NCBI RefSeq assembly: GCF_050920705.1
Contig: NZ_CP154799.1
Location: 558,001 to 622,000, forward strand
Length of the DNA stretch: 64,000 nt
Direction of reading: 5' to 3'
Source of the DNA: Regnicoccus_A sp014224355
Lineage (GTDB): Bacteria; Cyanobacteriota; Cyanobacteriia; PCC-6307; Cyanobiaceae
Shown here: piece after piece, positions 1-9,058 of the stretch
Layout of the letters: the number at the start of each line of letters is the position of its first letter
Position numbering within the stretch: the first letter of the stretch is position 1
The notes under the pieces: model-generated
Seen by the model: the letters and a program-made list of their open reading frames with translations, nothing else
Told to the model about the DNA's origin: nothing
Database searches by the model: none
Made by a program: the position numbers and the translations under genes

Positions 1-998
1 GAACGCCGCTTCCCGGTCGGTGAGCTGCGCCTGCTGGCGTCCCCCGCTCCGCCGGACGACGGCTGATCTGGCAGGGCCGTGAGTACGGCATCGAGGCGGT
101 CGACGCTGCCTCTTTCCAGGGGGTGGATGTGGTGCTGGCCTCCGCCGGCGGCTCGATCTCCAGGCGCTGGGCGCCGGTGGCGGTGGCGGCCGGTGCCGTG
201 GTGATCGACAACTCCAGTGCCTTCCGCCTCGATCCCGAGGTGCCGCTGGTGGTCCCCGAGGTGAATCCCGAGGCGGCCCAGGGCCACCGGGGAATCATCG
301 CCAACCCCAACTGCACCACGATCCTGCTCACCCTGGCCCTGGCGCCTCTGCAGTCCCGTCGTGCGATCCGGCGGGTGGTGGTGAGCACCTACCAGTCGGC
401 CAGTGGTGCCGGTGCCCGGGCGATGGAGGAACTGCGTGAACTCAGCCGCACCGTTCTCGATGGGGGGGAGCCGGTGAGCGAGGTGCTGCCCCATTCCCTG
501 GCCTTCAATCTCTTCCTGCACAACTCACCGCTCCAGCCCAGCGGCTACTGCGAGGAGGAGCTCAAGATGCTGCACGAAACCCGCAAGATCATGGGCCTGC
601 CGGAGCTGCGGCTGTCGGCCACCTGCGTGCGGGTGCCGGTGCTGCGGGCCCACTCCGAGGCGGTGAACATCGAGTTCGAGCACCCCTTCCCCGTCGCGGA
701 GGCCCGGGCTCTGCTGGCGGCGGCCCCGGGGGTGGAGCTGCTCGAGGATTTCGCCGCCAACCGTTTCCCGATGCCCACCGATGTCGCCGGCCGTGATCCG
801 GTGGCGGTGGGACGCATCCGCCAGGACCTCAGCGAACCCAACGCCCTCGAGCTCTGGCTCTGCGGCGATCAGATCCGCAAGGGAGCGGCGCTCAATGCTG
901 TTCAGATCGCCGAGTTGCTGCTGGATCCAGCCCGGCATGAGGCTGCTGCCCAGCCTGCCGGGGCCCCGTCCGAGTCCGCTGTGGGAGGTGCGGTTTGA
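1..998 (+). CDS. asd: Aspartate-semialdehyde dehydrogenase, 5' end outside window, apparent frameshift
   Basis: Reduces aspartyl-4-phosphate to aspartate semialdehyde with NADPH, the branch point to lysine (DapA, next gene), threonine and methionine. The NPNCTT motif around base 310 contains the catalytic cysteine. The C-terminal half has the usual family sequence to the stop at 996-998. The N-terminus lies before the window. Bases 1-40 read as Asd in frame 1 (ERRFPVGELRLLAS), but from base 42 on the Asd sequence (PRSAGRRLIWQG) is in frame 3. One C is missing from the C run at 41-45; six C would restore a single frame. The GTG at 123 is therefore not a real start. The stop overlaps the TTG start of dapA, so the two are probably co-transcribed. 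I expect the gene to be functional if the missing base is a sequencing error. Confidence 0.9.
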
Positions 999-1900
999 GC
1001 GCCATGGGCCAACGCCAACCGCCCTTCGGTCGGGTGCTGACCGCGATGGTCACCCCGTTCCGTCCGGATGGAGCGGTCGATCTCGATCTGGCGGCCCGTC
1101 TGGCGCAGCACCTGGTGGATCACGGCTCCGACGGGCTTGTGCTCTGCGGCACCACCGGCGAATCCCCCACCCTGAGCTGGCAGGAGCAGCACGATCTGTT
1201 TGATGCGGTGAAGACCGCGGTGTCGGGGCGAGCCACGGTGCTGGCCGGAGCTGGCAGCAACAGCACCTCTGAGGCCATCGAGGCGATCGGGCGGGCGGCC
1301 GACGAAGGCGCCGACGGCGCCCTGGTGGTGGTCCCTTACTACAACAAGCCGCCCCAGGAGGGGCTGGAAGCCCATTTCCGGGCGATCGCCCAGGCGGCCC
1401 CCCGCCTGCCGGTGATGCTTTACAACATCCCCGGCCGCACCGGCTGCAGCCTCGAGCCCAGTACCACGGCCCGCCTGCTCGATCTCCCCAATGTGGTGAG
1501 CTACAAGGCCGCCAGCGGCAGCACCGCGGAAGTCAGCCAGTTGCGGCTGCTCTGCGGCGACCGTCTGGCGATCTACAGCGGCGACGATGCCCTCACCCTG
1601 CCGATGCTGGCCGTGGGCGCCGTCGGCGTGGTGAGTGTGGCCAGCCATCTGGTGGGGCCCTTGATCCAGCGCATGATCTCCGCCTTTCTGGCCGGCGAGC
1701 TGGCCACGGCCCTCAGCCTGCATGAACGCCTGCTGCCCCTCTGCCGGGCTCTGTTCTCCACCACCAATCCGATTCCCGTCAAAGCCGCCCTTGAACTGGA
1801 GGGCTGGCCCGTGGGGTCCCCCCGTCTTCCGCTGGTCTCCGCCGACAGCGACGTCCGTGCCCGATTGACCACCGCCCTGGCTGCCCTGCGTCCCACCTGA
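995..1900 (+). CDS. dapA: 4-hydroxy-tetrahydrodipicolinate synthase
   Basis: Condenses pyruvate with aspartate semialdehyde, the first committed step to diaminopimelate and lysine. About 300 residues, the normal family length. The GTTGES motif is near residues 52-57, the YNIPGRTG segment with the catalytic Tyr near 143, and the Schiff-base Lys near 171 in SYKAASGS. The TTG at 995 is six bases behind a GGAGG at 984-988 and overlaps the asd stop. The ATG at 1004 is the alternative start, but its spacing from the same Shine-Dalgarno sequence is long. With asd upstream it forms a lysine-pathway pair. Confidence 0.95.
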   Translation: MSAMGQRQPPFGRVLTAMVTPFRPDGAVDLDLAARLAQHLVDHGSDGLVLCGTTGESPTLSWQEQHDLFDAVKTAVSGRATVLAGAGSNSTSEAIEAIGRAADEGADGALVVVPYYNKPPQEGLEAHFRAIAQAAPRLPVMLYNIPGRTGCSLEPSTTARLLDLPNVVSYKAASGSTAEVSQLRLLCGDRLAIYSGDDALTLPMLAVGAVGVVSVASHLVGPLIQRMISAFLAGELATALSLHERLLPLCRALFSTTNPIPVKAALELEGWPVGSPRLPLVSADSDVRARLTTALAALRPT

Positions 1901-1997
1901 CGCCATGGCTCGGCTCCGGCGCTGTGCGGCCTGGAGTTCTCGCAACAGCAACACCAGATTCCGTACGACTTTCCTTCAATCCTTCGTTCCACACCCC

Positions 1998-4019
1998 ATG
2001 AGCTCAAGCAACAACAAGAAGGCCACCGCCACGAACCAGCCCACCCTGCGGGTGATTCCCCTCGGAGGTCTTCATGAGATCGGCAAGAACACCTGCGTGT
2101 TCGAATACGGCGATGAGCTGATGCTGGTGGATGCCGGACTGGCATTCCCCAGTGATGGCATGCACGGCGTCAACGTGGTGCTGCCCGACACCAGCTACCT
2201 GCGTGAAAACCAGAAGCGCATCCGCGGCATGATCGTGACCCACGGTCATGAAGATCACATCGGCGGCATTCCCCACCACCTCAAGAACTTCAACATCCCG
2301 GTGATCTATGGCCCCAGGCTGGCCATGTCGATGCTGCAGGGAAAGATGGAGGAGGCCGCCGTCACCGACCGCACTGTGATCCAGACGGTGAGCCCACGGG
2401 ATGTGGTCAAGGTGGGCCAGCATTTTCAGGTGGAGTTCATCCGCAACACCCACTCCATCGCCGACAGCTTCAGCCTGGCGATCACCACTCCCGTGGGAGT
2501 GGTGATTTTCACCGGAGACTTCAAGTTCGATCACACGCCTGTGGATGGTGAATACTTCGACATCCAGCGGATGGCCCACTACGGCGAGCAGGGCGTGCTC
2601 TGCCTGTTCAGTGATTCCACCAATGCCGAAGTGCCTGGCTTCACCCCGCCGGAGCGGGCGGTGTACCCGAACCTCGATCGCCATTTCGCCAATTCCGATG
2701 GCCGCGTGATCGTGACCACCTTCGCCAGTTCCGTGCACCGGGTTTCGATGATCCTGGAGCTGGCCATGAAGCATGGCCGCAAGGTGGGTCTGCTGGGCCG
2801 CTCCATGCTCAACGTGATCGCCAAGGCCCGGGAGCTCGGCTACATCCGCTGCCCCGATGAGCTGTTCGTGCCGATCAAGCAGATCCGCGACCTCCCTGAC
2901 CGCGAAACCCTGCTGCTGATGACCGGAAGCCAGGGCGAACCCCTGGCCGCGCTCAGCCGCATCTCCCGCGGTGAACATCCTCAGGTGCAGGTCAAACCCA
3001 CCGACACGATCATCTTCTCCGCCAGCCCGATCCCCGGGAACACCATTTCGGTGGTCAACACCATCGACCGGCTGATGATGATGGGGGCCAAGGTGGTCTA
3101 TGGCAAGGGCGAAGGCATCCACGTATCGGGCCATGGCTGCCAGGAAGACCACAAGCTGATGCTGGCCCTCACCAGGCCGAAGTTCTTCGTGCCGGTGCAT
3201 GGTGAGCACCGCATGCTCGTGTGCCACTCGCGCACGGCCCAGTCGATGGGGATCCCCGCCGACAACATGCTGATCATCGACAACGGGGATGTGGTGGAGC
3301 TCACCCCCAGCTCCATCCACAAGGGGGATCCCGTCAAGGCCGGCATCGAGCTGCTCGATGCCTCCCGCAACGGCATCGTCGACACCCGGGTGCTGAAGGA
3401 GCGGCAGCAACTGGCCGAAGACGGCGTGATCACCCTCCTGACCGTGATCAGCACCGACGGCGTGATGGGTGCTCCGCCACGGGTCAACCTGCGCGGTGTG
3501 GTCACCACGGCCGATGCGCGCCGGCTCTCGATCTGGGCTGAGAGGGAGATCGGCTGGGTGCTCGAGAACCGCTGGAAGCAGCTGGCCCGCAACACCGGTG
3601 GCACGGCCCCCGATGTCGACTGGGTGGGCGTGCAGCGGGAGATCGAGGTCGGTCTGCAACGGCGCCTGCGCCGGGAGCTGCAGGTGGAGCCTCTGATCAT
3701 CTGCCTGGTGCAGCCGGCTCCAGCCGGCACCCCGGCCTACAAGGGACGTGCCGATGCCGAGCCCGACAGCCGTCCGGCCCCCCGTGGTGGCCGCCACGGT
3801 GGTCGCGATGGGGGAAGCCGCGAACCTGTGATCCGCAACCACGCCCCGGCTCCCCAGCGCGTTCAGCCCGCCGGCGCTGCTGCCTCCACGGCCACGGCAC
3901 CCGCCGTCGTCAAGACCCCCACGCTGGCACCTGTCGTTGAGGCCGCAGCGGCCAAGCGTGAGGAACCCGAGATGCCCGCCAACCGCGTGCGCCGTCGGCG
4001 TTCCACCGCTTCCAACTGA
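1998..4019 (+). CDS. rnj: Ribonuclease J
   Basis: Metallo-beta-lactamase/beta-CASP ribonuclease with endonuclease and 5'-3' exonuclease activity in mRNA decay. From the ATG at 1998 the protein has 673 residues. The zinc motif HGHEDH is at residues 82-87. Further metal and beta-CASP motifs are visible, including HSIADS, GDFKFD, TGSQGEPLA and the HVSGHG histidines. The final ~85 residues are a basic, Ala/Pro/Arg-rich low-complexity tail, common in cyanobacterial RNase J. The frame is open upstream to 1905, but those ~30 residues do not resemble the family. It follows dapA by about 100 bases. Confidence 0.93.
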   Translation: MSSSNNKKATATNQPTLRVIPLGGLHEIGKNTCVFEYGDELMLVDAGLAFPSDGMHGVNVVLPDTSYLRENQKRIRGMIVTHGHEDHIGGIPHHLKNFNIPVIYGPRLAMSMLQGKMEEAAVTDRTVIQTVSPRDVVKVGQHFQVEFIRNTHSIADSFSLAITTPVGVVIFTGDFKFDHTPVDGEYFDIQRMAHYGEQGVLCLFSDSTNAEVPGFTPPERAVYPNLDRHFANSDGRVIVTTFASSVHRVSMILELAMKHGRKVGLLGRSMLNVIAKARELGYIRCPDELFVPIKQIRDLPDRETLLLMTGSQGEPLAALSRISRGEHPQVQVKPTDTIIFSASPIPGNTISVVNTIDRLMMMGAKVVYGKGEGIHVSGHGCQEDHKLMLALTRPKFFVPVHGEHRMLVCHSRTAQSMGIPADNMLIIDNGDVVELTPSSIHKGDPVKAGIELLDASRNGIVDTRVLKERQQLAEDGVITLLTVISTDGVMGAPPRVNLRGVVTTADARRLSIWAEREIGWVLENRWKQLARNTGGTAPDVDWVGVQREIEVGLQRRLRRELQVEPLIICLVQPAPAGTPAYKGRADAEPDSRPAPRGGRHGGRDGGSREPVIRNHAPAPQRVQPAGAAASTATAPAVVKTPTLAPVVEAAAAKREEPEMPANRVRRRRSTASN

Positions 4020-4047
4020 GCGCTACGGGCTGGGGGCTGCCCTGCCC

Positions 4048-4581
4048 TCAGCGCAGCACAACCCGCAGCAGACCCTTGGCCAGCTCCGCTTCCTCCTCTG
4101 AGCTGAAGCGGGGCTGCTCGCTGGGGGTGGTGGCCCCGGTGCCTGGGGGTTCGCTCAGCACCTCCACCCGGACCGGCTCCACGGACTGGCTTGAGGTGTC
4201 CTCATCCTGGCCGAGCTCTGCCTCCAGGCCCGCGTCTGGCGGAGCCGGAGCCAGCGACGGGGGCGCCATGCCCTGGCCGGTGGCCGGCCCACTCGGCTCG
4301 CAGAGGGCCAGTCCCTCGGCGGCCAGATCGCTGTAGGTGCTCTCCCCGCTGGCGTTGCGCAGCAGCTGGCGGTAGAGGTCTCCTGCTTCCCGCGGCTGGC
4401 GCAAGCCGTAGAAATGAATGTGTCCCAGCAGCAGCTTCAGCCGCAGGCTGTGGGGGTCCTCTGCTTTGAGCTGTGCCTGCTGAAGCAGCTCCTGCCCCTG
4501 CCGGAGGGCCTCCTCGAAGCGTCCCTGGCTGTAGGCCAGCTCCACGCTCTTGTAGGCCTGATCGAAGCCGCTGGGTTTCAT
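4048..4581 (-). CDS. Conserved hypothetical protein, TPR-like N-terminus
   Basis: A 177-residue soluble protein of unknown function. The first ~90 residues are helical, with a TPR-like pattern (AYSQGRFEEALRQGQELLQQ, then LRLKLLLGHIHFYGL). Next comes a Pro/Ala/Glu-rich linker and a short C-terminal segment (FSSEEEAELAKGLLRVVL). The start codon overlaps the tilS stop by four bases (ATGA), so the two genes are translationally coupled. It faces rnj convergently across 28 bases. I infer a cyanobacterial lineage protein but cannot assign a role. Confidence 0.75.
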   Translation of the reverse strand: MKPSGFDQAYKSVELAYSQGRFEEALRQGQELLQQAQLKAEDPHSLRLKLLLGHIHFYGLRQPREAGDLYRQLLRNASGESTYSDLAAEGLALCEPSGPATGQGMAPPSLAPAPPDAGLEAELGQDEDTSSQSVEPVRVEVLSEPPGTGATTPSEQPRFSSEEEAELAKGLLRVVLR

Positions 4582-5633
4582 GGCTGGCAGGGGTTGGGTG
4601 CGCTCATGGTCCGGTGCAGGCGCAGGGTCTGCCGGTCCCAGAGGAGGCTCCTGCCTCCGGGCAGGTCCAGGCTGCCAGGCCCCCGGGCCAGAGGCAACCG
4701 CTGCCGCAGGGCCCCAAGGCCCGCTGACCCCAGGCGCACTCCGGCGTTGCGCTCCAGCCAGAGATCGAGCAACAGCTCCTGGGTGCCGGGCGAGAGCTGG
4801 CTCAGCCCCTGACGCCGCAGGCCTGGCCCCTGCTCTGGCCAGTCTGCGCTGGCGGCTGGCCTGGGGGCCTCCAGGGCCGCCAAGGCCAGCAGCGCCAGCT
4901 CCTCGCTGAGCTGCTGGGTCGATTCCAGCCGCTCCGCCAGGGCGCCCATGCGCCGCCAGGCTCCGGGGTGGAGGTCCTCGAGCACCGGCAGCACCTCCTG
5001 GCGCAGGCGATTGCGGCTGAAGCGGGGGTCGGCATTGCCCGGATCCAGCCAGAGGGGTAGCTGGTGCTGCTCACAGAAGGCCGCGGTCTCGGCCCGGGAG
5101 AAGCGCAGCAGGGGCCGCACCAGCTCGATCGGGCCGTGGAGGGGCCGCCGCGCGCGCAGGCTGCTCAGGCCCCGCAGACCACAACCCCTTGCCAGGTTGA
5201 ACAGCAGGGTCTCGGCCCGGTCACTGCCGGTGTGGCCGGTCAGCACATGGAGGCTGCCCAGACTGCGGGCCTGGTGACTCAGCCGCTCGTAGCGCCAGCG
5301 GCGAGCGGCTTCTTCCGCGCCCCTGGTCAGGTCGGCCGACCCTGCCGGGGCCCGCTCCACCAGCATCGGCAGGCTCCGGCCCTCCGCCCAGCTCGCCAGG
5401 GCAGCGGCCTGGGCGCCCGCCTCCTGCCGCCAGCCGTGGTTGCCGTGCCAGAGGTGCAGCTCCCAGCCATGCAGACGCCGCAGCTCCAGCAGCAGGGCCA
5501 CCAGGGCCATCGAGTCCTGACCACCGGAGACGGCCAGCAGCAGCCGCCTCCCCGGTGGGAGCAGCTTGGGATCGGCCAGCAGCTGCCGGTGCAACCGGTG
5601 CTGCAGGGGACCCCATGGGAGAATCGCCTTCAT
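4578..5633 (-). CDS. tilS: tRNA(Ile)-lysidine synthase
   Basis: ATP-dependent modification of C34 in the CAU-anticodon tRNA-Ile to lysidine, needed for AUA decoding. From the ATG at 5633 the protein has 351 residues. The PP-loop ATP pyrophosphatase motif SGGQDS is at residues 36-41. Downstream are the family segments HGNHGWR, GHTGSDRAET and FSRNRLRQEVLPVL. The C-terminal domain is short compared with E. coli, as in other cyanobacteria. The frame stays open far upstream, but only as a shadow of the divergent DUF561 gene. The two genes diverge from a 15-base gap. Confidence 0.93.
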   Translation of the reverse strand: MKAILPWGPLQHRLHRQLLADPKLLPPGRRLLLAVSGGQDSMALVALLLELRRLHGWELHLWHGNHGWRQEAGAQAAALASWAEGRSLPMLVERAPAGSADLTRGAEEAARRWRYERLSHQARSLGSLHVLTGHTGSDRAETLLFNLARGCGLRGLSSLRARRPLHGPIELVRPLLRFSRAETAAFCEQHQLPLWLDPGNADPRFSRNRLRQEVLPVLEDLHPGAWRRMGALAERLESTQQLSEELALLALAALEAPRPAASADWPEQGPGLRRQGLSQLSPGTQELLLDLWLERNAGVRLGSAGLGALRQRLPLARGPGSLDLPGGRSLLWDRQTLRLHRTMSAPNPCQP

Positions 5634-5648
5634 CTGCCCTGCCCGCCG

Positions 5649-6443
5649 ATGTCGCGCCTCACCAGCCTGCCCACCCCCCTGCAAGCGGCGCTGCAATCCC
5701 GGCGGTTGCTCAAGGTGATCGCCGGTCTGCGCAACTTCGAGGCGGCCAGCGTGGAGAGGATCTGCCGTGCCGCCGGCGCCGGTGGCGCCGACCTGCTCGA
5801 TGTGGCTTGCGATCCGCAGATCGTGCGCCTGGCGGCGGCCGTCTCTGGCCTGCCGATCTGTGTTTCGGCGGTCGATCCGGAGCTGTTCCCCGAGGCCATC
5901 GCCGCCGGGGCCGCGATGGCCGAGATCGGCAATTTCGATGCCTTCTATGCCGAAGGGCGGATCTTCTCCGCCCACGACGTGCTCGCCCTCACCCGCCGCA
6001 CCCGTGAGCTGCTGCCGGAGGTGGTGCTCTCGGTCACGGTGCCCCATCTCCTGCCGCTCGATCAGCAGGAGCAGCTGGCTATTGATCTGGCCGCCGCCGG
6101 TGCCGACCTGATCCAGACCGAAGGGGGCACCGCTGCCCGCCCGTTCAGTGCGGGGACCCTCGGCCTGATCGAGAAGGCGGCGCCCACCCTGGCGGCAGCC
6201 CATGCCATCAGCCGTGCCGTGGAGCTGCCGGTGCTCTGCGCCTCCGGGCTCTCGGCTGTCACGCTGCCCATGGCCATCGCCGCCGGTGCCCATGGCGTGG
6301 GGGTGGGTTCCGCCGTGAATCGCCTCGACGACGAGCTGGCCATGGTGGCGGTGGTGCGTGGCCTGCGCGAAGCCCTGGCCCCTGCCGCCCCGGCTGTGAC
6401 AGTTCGGGGCACCCGTCTTGGCCATGGCGGCAGCTCTGACTAA
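5649..6443 (+). CDS. DUF561 (Ycf23-like) family protein
   Basis: A 264-residue protein of the cyanobacterial/plastid Ycf23 (DUF561) family, with the alternating alpha/beta pattern of a TIM barrel. Typical segments are GGADLLDVACDP, EIGNFDAFYAEG and GADLIQTEGGTA, with a phosphate-binding-like glycine segment near the end (AAGAHGVGVGSAVN). The biochemical role is not known to me. The ATG at 5649 is chosen because sequence before it has no family likeness and overlaps tilS. A 27-base gap leads to the next gene. Confidence 0.85.
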   Translation: MSRLTSLPTPLQAALQSRRLLKVIAGLRNFEAASVERICRAAGAGGADLLDVACDPQIVRLAAAVSGLPICVSAVDPELFPEAIAAGAAMAEIGNFDAFYAEGRIFSAHDVLALTRRTRELLPEVVLSVTVPHLLPLDQQEQLAIDLAAAGADLIQTEGGTAARPFSAGTLGLIEKAAPTLAAAHAISRAVELPVLCASGLSAVTLPMAIAAGAHGVGVGSAVNRLDDELAMVAVVRGLREALAPAAPAVTVRGTRLGHGGSSD

Positions 6444-6470
6444 CTTTGAACGGTTGCCGCTTCTTCCGTG

Positions 6471-6902
6471 ATGGGCCCGTTCATCTGGCTCCTGCAATGG
6501 CCCATCCGGGCTGTGGTCCTGCTGATCGTGGGGGCCTTGCCCCTCGGTGTTGAGTTCAGTGGCTTCGGCACGGCGCTTCTCTCCGCCCTGGTGATCGGGC
6601 TGCTGGGCACCCTGCTGCTCTGGCCGCTGAAGCTGGTGCTGGCCTTGCCCTGGGCCATCACCAGCCTCGGCGGCATGGTCACCCCGATCACAGCGGTCTA
6701 CAACTGGGTGATCACGATCATTCTGTTCGCTCTGGCGGCCTGGCTGATTCAGGGCTTCCGCCTGAAGAACGGGTTGCTGAGTGCAGCCCTCGGCGCCATC
6801 GTCTACAGCGTGCTCAGCACCTTGATCCTGGGCTGGCTGGGCCTGGATGTGAGCTTCACCAGAGCAGCGGCCGCTCTCTCGGCGTCGGTCGGCGTGGGGT
6901 GA
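6471..6902 (+). CDS. Phage holin family (4-TM) membrane protein
   Basis: A 143-residue protein with four hydrophobic segments, at about residues 10-32, 36-60, 68-90 and 95-118. It matches the general pattern of the 'phage holin family 4 superfamily IV' proteins that are chromosomally encoded in many bacteria and not usually part of a prophage. GTG at 6468 and ATG at 6471 are adjacent possible starts. No phage genes are nearby, so a lytic role is unlikely. The following 106 bases up to uvrB hold no gene I can see. Confidence 0.7.
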   Translation: MGPFIWLLQWPIRAVVLLIVGALPLGVEFSGFGTALLSALVIGLLGTLLLWPLKLVLALPWAITSLGGMVTPITAVYNWVITIILFALAAWLIQGFRLKNGLLSAALGAIVYSVLSTLILGWLGLDVSFTRAAAALSASVGVG

Positions 6903-7008
6903 GGATTCCCGGCCGGAGCCCAATGCCGCGATCTCGACAGGCGCAGCCTGTGGCTGATTCCTAGGATTGTGGCTGTCTTTGTCCAGGGTGCACCTGGATC
7001 CTGCGGCC

Positions 7009-9015
7009 ATGGCGCGCTACGAGCTCCAGGCTCCCTATGAGCCGAAGGGCGATCAACCCACGGCCATCGAAGCTCTGGTGCAAGGGGTCGATCGCGGTGA
7101 TCGTTACCAGACCCTGCTGGGGGCCACCGGCACCGGCAAGACCTTCACCATTGCCAATGTGATCGCCCGCACCGGCCGTCCGGCCCTGGTGCTGGCCCAC
7201 AACAAGACCCTGGCGGCGCAGCTCTGTAATGAGCTGCGGGAGTTCTTCCCGAACAATGCCGTTGAATACTTCATCTCCTACTACGACTATTACCAGCCGG
7301 AAGCGTATGTTCCGGTTTCCGATACCTACATCGCCAAGACGGCGTCGATCAATGAAGAGATCGACATGCTGCGCCACTCCGCCACCCGCTCCCTGTTCGA
7401 GCGCTCCGATGTGATCGTGGTGGCCTCGATCAGCTGCATTTACGGCCTGGGGATTCCATCGGAGTACCTCAAGGCTGCGGTGCCCTTTCAGGTGGGAGAC
7501 ACGCTGAACCTGCGCAGGTCCCTGCGCGAGCTGGTCAACAACCAGTATTCCCGCAACGACATTGAGATCGCGCGCGGGCGCTTCCGGGTCAAGGGGGATG
7601 TGCTGGAGATCGGTCCGGCCTACGAAGACCGCCTGGTGCGCATCGAGCTGTTCGGCGATGAGGTGGAGGCAATTCGCTATGTCGATCCCCTCACAGGTGA
7701 AATCCTGCAGAGCCTGGAAAAAATCAGTATCTATCCCGCCAAGCACTTCGTTACCCCCAAGGACCGGCTCGAGGCGGCGATCACGGCCATCCGCGAGGAG
7801 CTGCACCAGCGCCTGGAGCACCTCCATGGCCAGGGCAGGCTGCTGGAGGCCCAGCGGCTGGAGCAGCGCACCACCTACGACCTGGAGATGCTGCAGCAGG
7901 TGGGGTACTGCAACGGGGTCGAGAACTACGCCCGGCACCTGGCGGGACGCCAGGCCGGCACACCGCCTGAGTGCCTGATCGACTACTTCCCGGATGACTG
8001 GCTGCTGGTGGTGGATGAGAGCCACGTCACCAACTCCCAGCTCCACGCCATGTACAACGGCGATCAGGCCCGCAAGCAGGTGCTGGTGGAGCATGGCTTC
8101 CGGCTGCCCAGCGCCGCCGACAACCGCCCGCTCAAGGCCGAGGAGTTCTGGTCGAAGGCCCGTCAGACCATCTTCGTGTCAGCCACCCCTGGGGCCTGGG
8201 AGCTGGAGCAGAGCCACGGCCATGTGGTCGAGCAGGTGATCCGACCCACGGGCGTGCTTGATCCGGTGGTGGAGGTGCGGCCCACGGAGGGCCAGGTGGA
8301 TGATCTGCTCGGAGAAATCCGGCTGCGGGCGGAGCGGGATGAGCGCACCCTGATCACCACCCTCACCAAGCGGATGGCCGAGGACCTCACCGATTACCTG
8401 GCGGAGAATGGCGTGCGCGTGCGCTATCTGCACTCGGAGATCCATTCGATCGAGCGGATCGAGATCATCCAGGATCTGCGCAACGGGGAGTTCGATGCCC
8501 TCGTGGGGGTGAATCTGCTGCGGGAAGGCCTGGATCTGCCGGAGGTGTCCCTGGTGGCGATTCTCGACGCCGACAAGGAGGGATTCCTGCGGGCCGAGCG
8601 CTCCCTGATTCAGACCATCGGCCGGGCGGCCCGCCATGTTGAGGGGGTGGCCCTGCTCTATGCCGACAACCTCACCGATTCGATGGCCCGTGCCATCTCC
8701 GAAACCGAGCGGCGCCGCGGGATCCAGCAGACCTACAACGAGAGCCACGGCATCACCCCCAGCCCGGCCGGCAAGCGGGCCGGCAATGCCATTCTCAGCT
8801 TTCTGGAGGTCTCCAGGCGTGCCCAGGAGGATGCGCCGCAGCCCGAGGCCGAACCTGCTTCCTTCGCGATGGTGCCCCTCGATGCCCTGCCGGAGCTGAT
8901 CCAGGAGCTGGAGGACAAGATGAAGGCCGCGGCCAAGAAGTTGGACTTCGAGGAGGCCGCCAATCTGCGCGATCGCATCAAGAAGCTGCGCCAGAAACTG
9001 GTGGGGAGGGTCTGA
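7009..9015 (+). CDS. uvrB: Excinuclease ABC subunit B
   Basis: DNA-damage verification subunit of nucleotide excision repair. It is loaded by UvrA and recruits UvrC. From the ATG at 7009 the protein has 668 residues. Walker A GATGTGKT is at residues 38-45 and the damage-probing beta-hairpin region YYDYYQPEAYVP is near residue 95. Helicase motifs SATPG and LLREGLDLPE follow. A C-terminal UVR motif (LEDKMKAAAKKLDFEEAANL) contacts UvrC. All expected domains are present and the length is normal. The frame is open to 6967, but those residues are not conserved. Confidence 0.97.
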   Translation: MARYELQAPYEPKGDQPTAIEALVQGVDRGDRYQTLLGATGTGKTFTIANVIARTGRPALVLAHNKTLAAQLCNELREFFPNNAVEYFISYYDYYQPEAYVPVSDTYIAKTASINEEIDMLRHSATRSLFERSDVIVVASISCIYGLGIPSEYLKAAVPFQVGDTLNLRRSLRELVNNQYSRNDIEIARGRFRVKGDVLEIGPAYEDRLVRIELFGDEVEAIRYVDPLTGEILQSLEKISIYPAKHFVTPKDRLEAAITAIREELHQRLEHLHGQGRLLEAQRLEQRTTYDLEMLQQVGYCNGVENYARHLAGRQAGTPPECLIDYFPDDWLLVVDESHVTNSQLHAMYNGDQARKQVLVEHGFRLPSAADNRPLKAEEFWSKARQTIFVSATPGAWELEQSHGHVVEQVIRPTGVLDPVVEVRPTEGQVDDLLGEIRLRAERDERTLITTLTKRMAEDLTDYLAENGVRVRYLHSEIHSIERIEIIQDLRNGEFDALVGVNLLREGLDLPEVSLVAILDADKEGFLRAERSLIQTIGRAARHVEGVALLYADNLTDSMARAISETERRRGIQQTYNESHGITPSPAGKRAGNAILSFLEVSRRAQEDAPQPEAEPASFAMVPLDALPELIQELEDKMKAAAKKLDFEEAANLRDRIKKLRQKLVGRV

Positions 9016-9058
9016 GATCAGGGTCGCCGGCTGCCTGTCGGTGGAACAACGTTGACGC

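Noticed and set aside
123..998. asd starting at GTG 123
   Set aside because: Conserved Asd residues continue upstream across the C-run frameshift, so the GTG is internal.
2004..3842. A 612-codon open frame opposite RNase J
   Set aside because: It is an antisense shadow in GC-rich DNA: His/Gln/Gly-rich with no family features, while the + strand is clearly rnj.
6471..6902. Prophage marker (holin)
   Set aside because: No lysin, terminase, capsid or integrase genes are near; this family is widespread outside phages.
5634..7010. Upstream extension of tilS to 810 residues
   Set aside because: Those residues are the reverse of the DUF561 and holin-like genes; TilS sequence begins at MKAILPWG.
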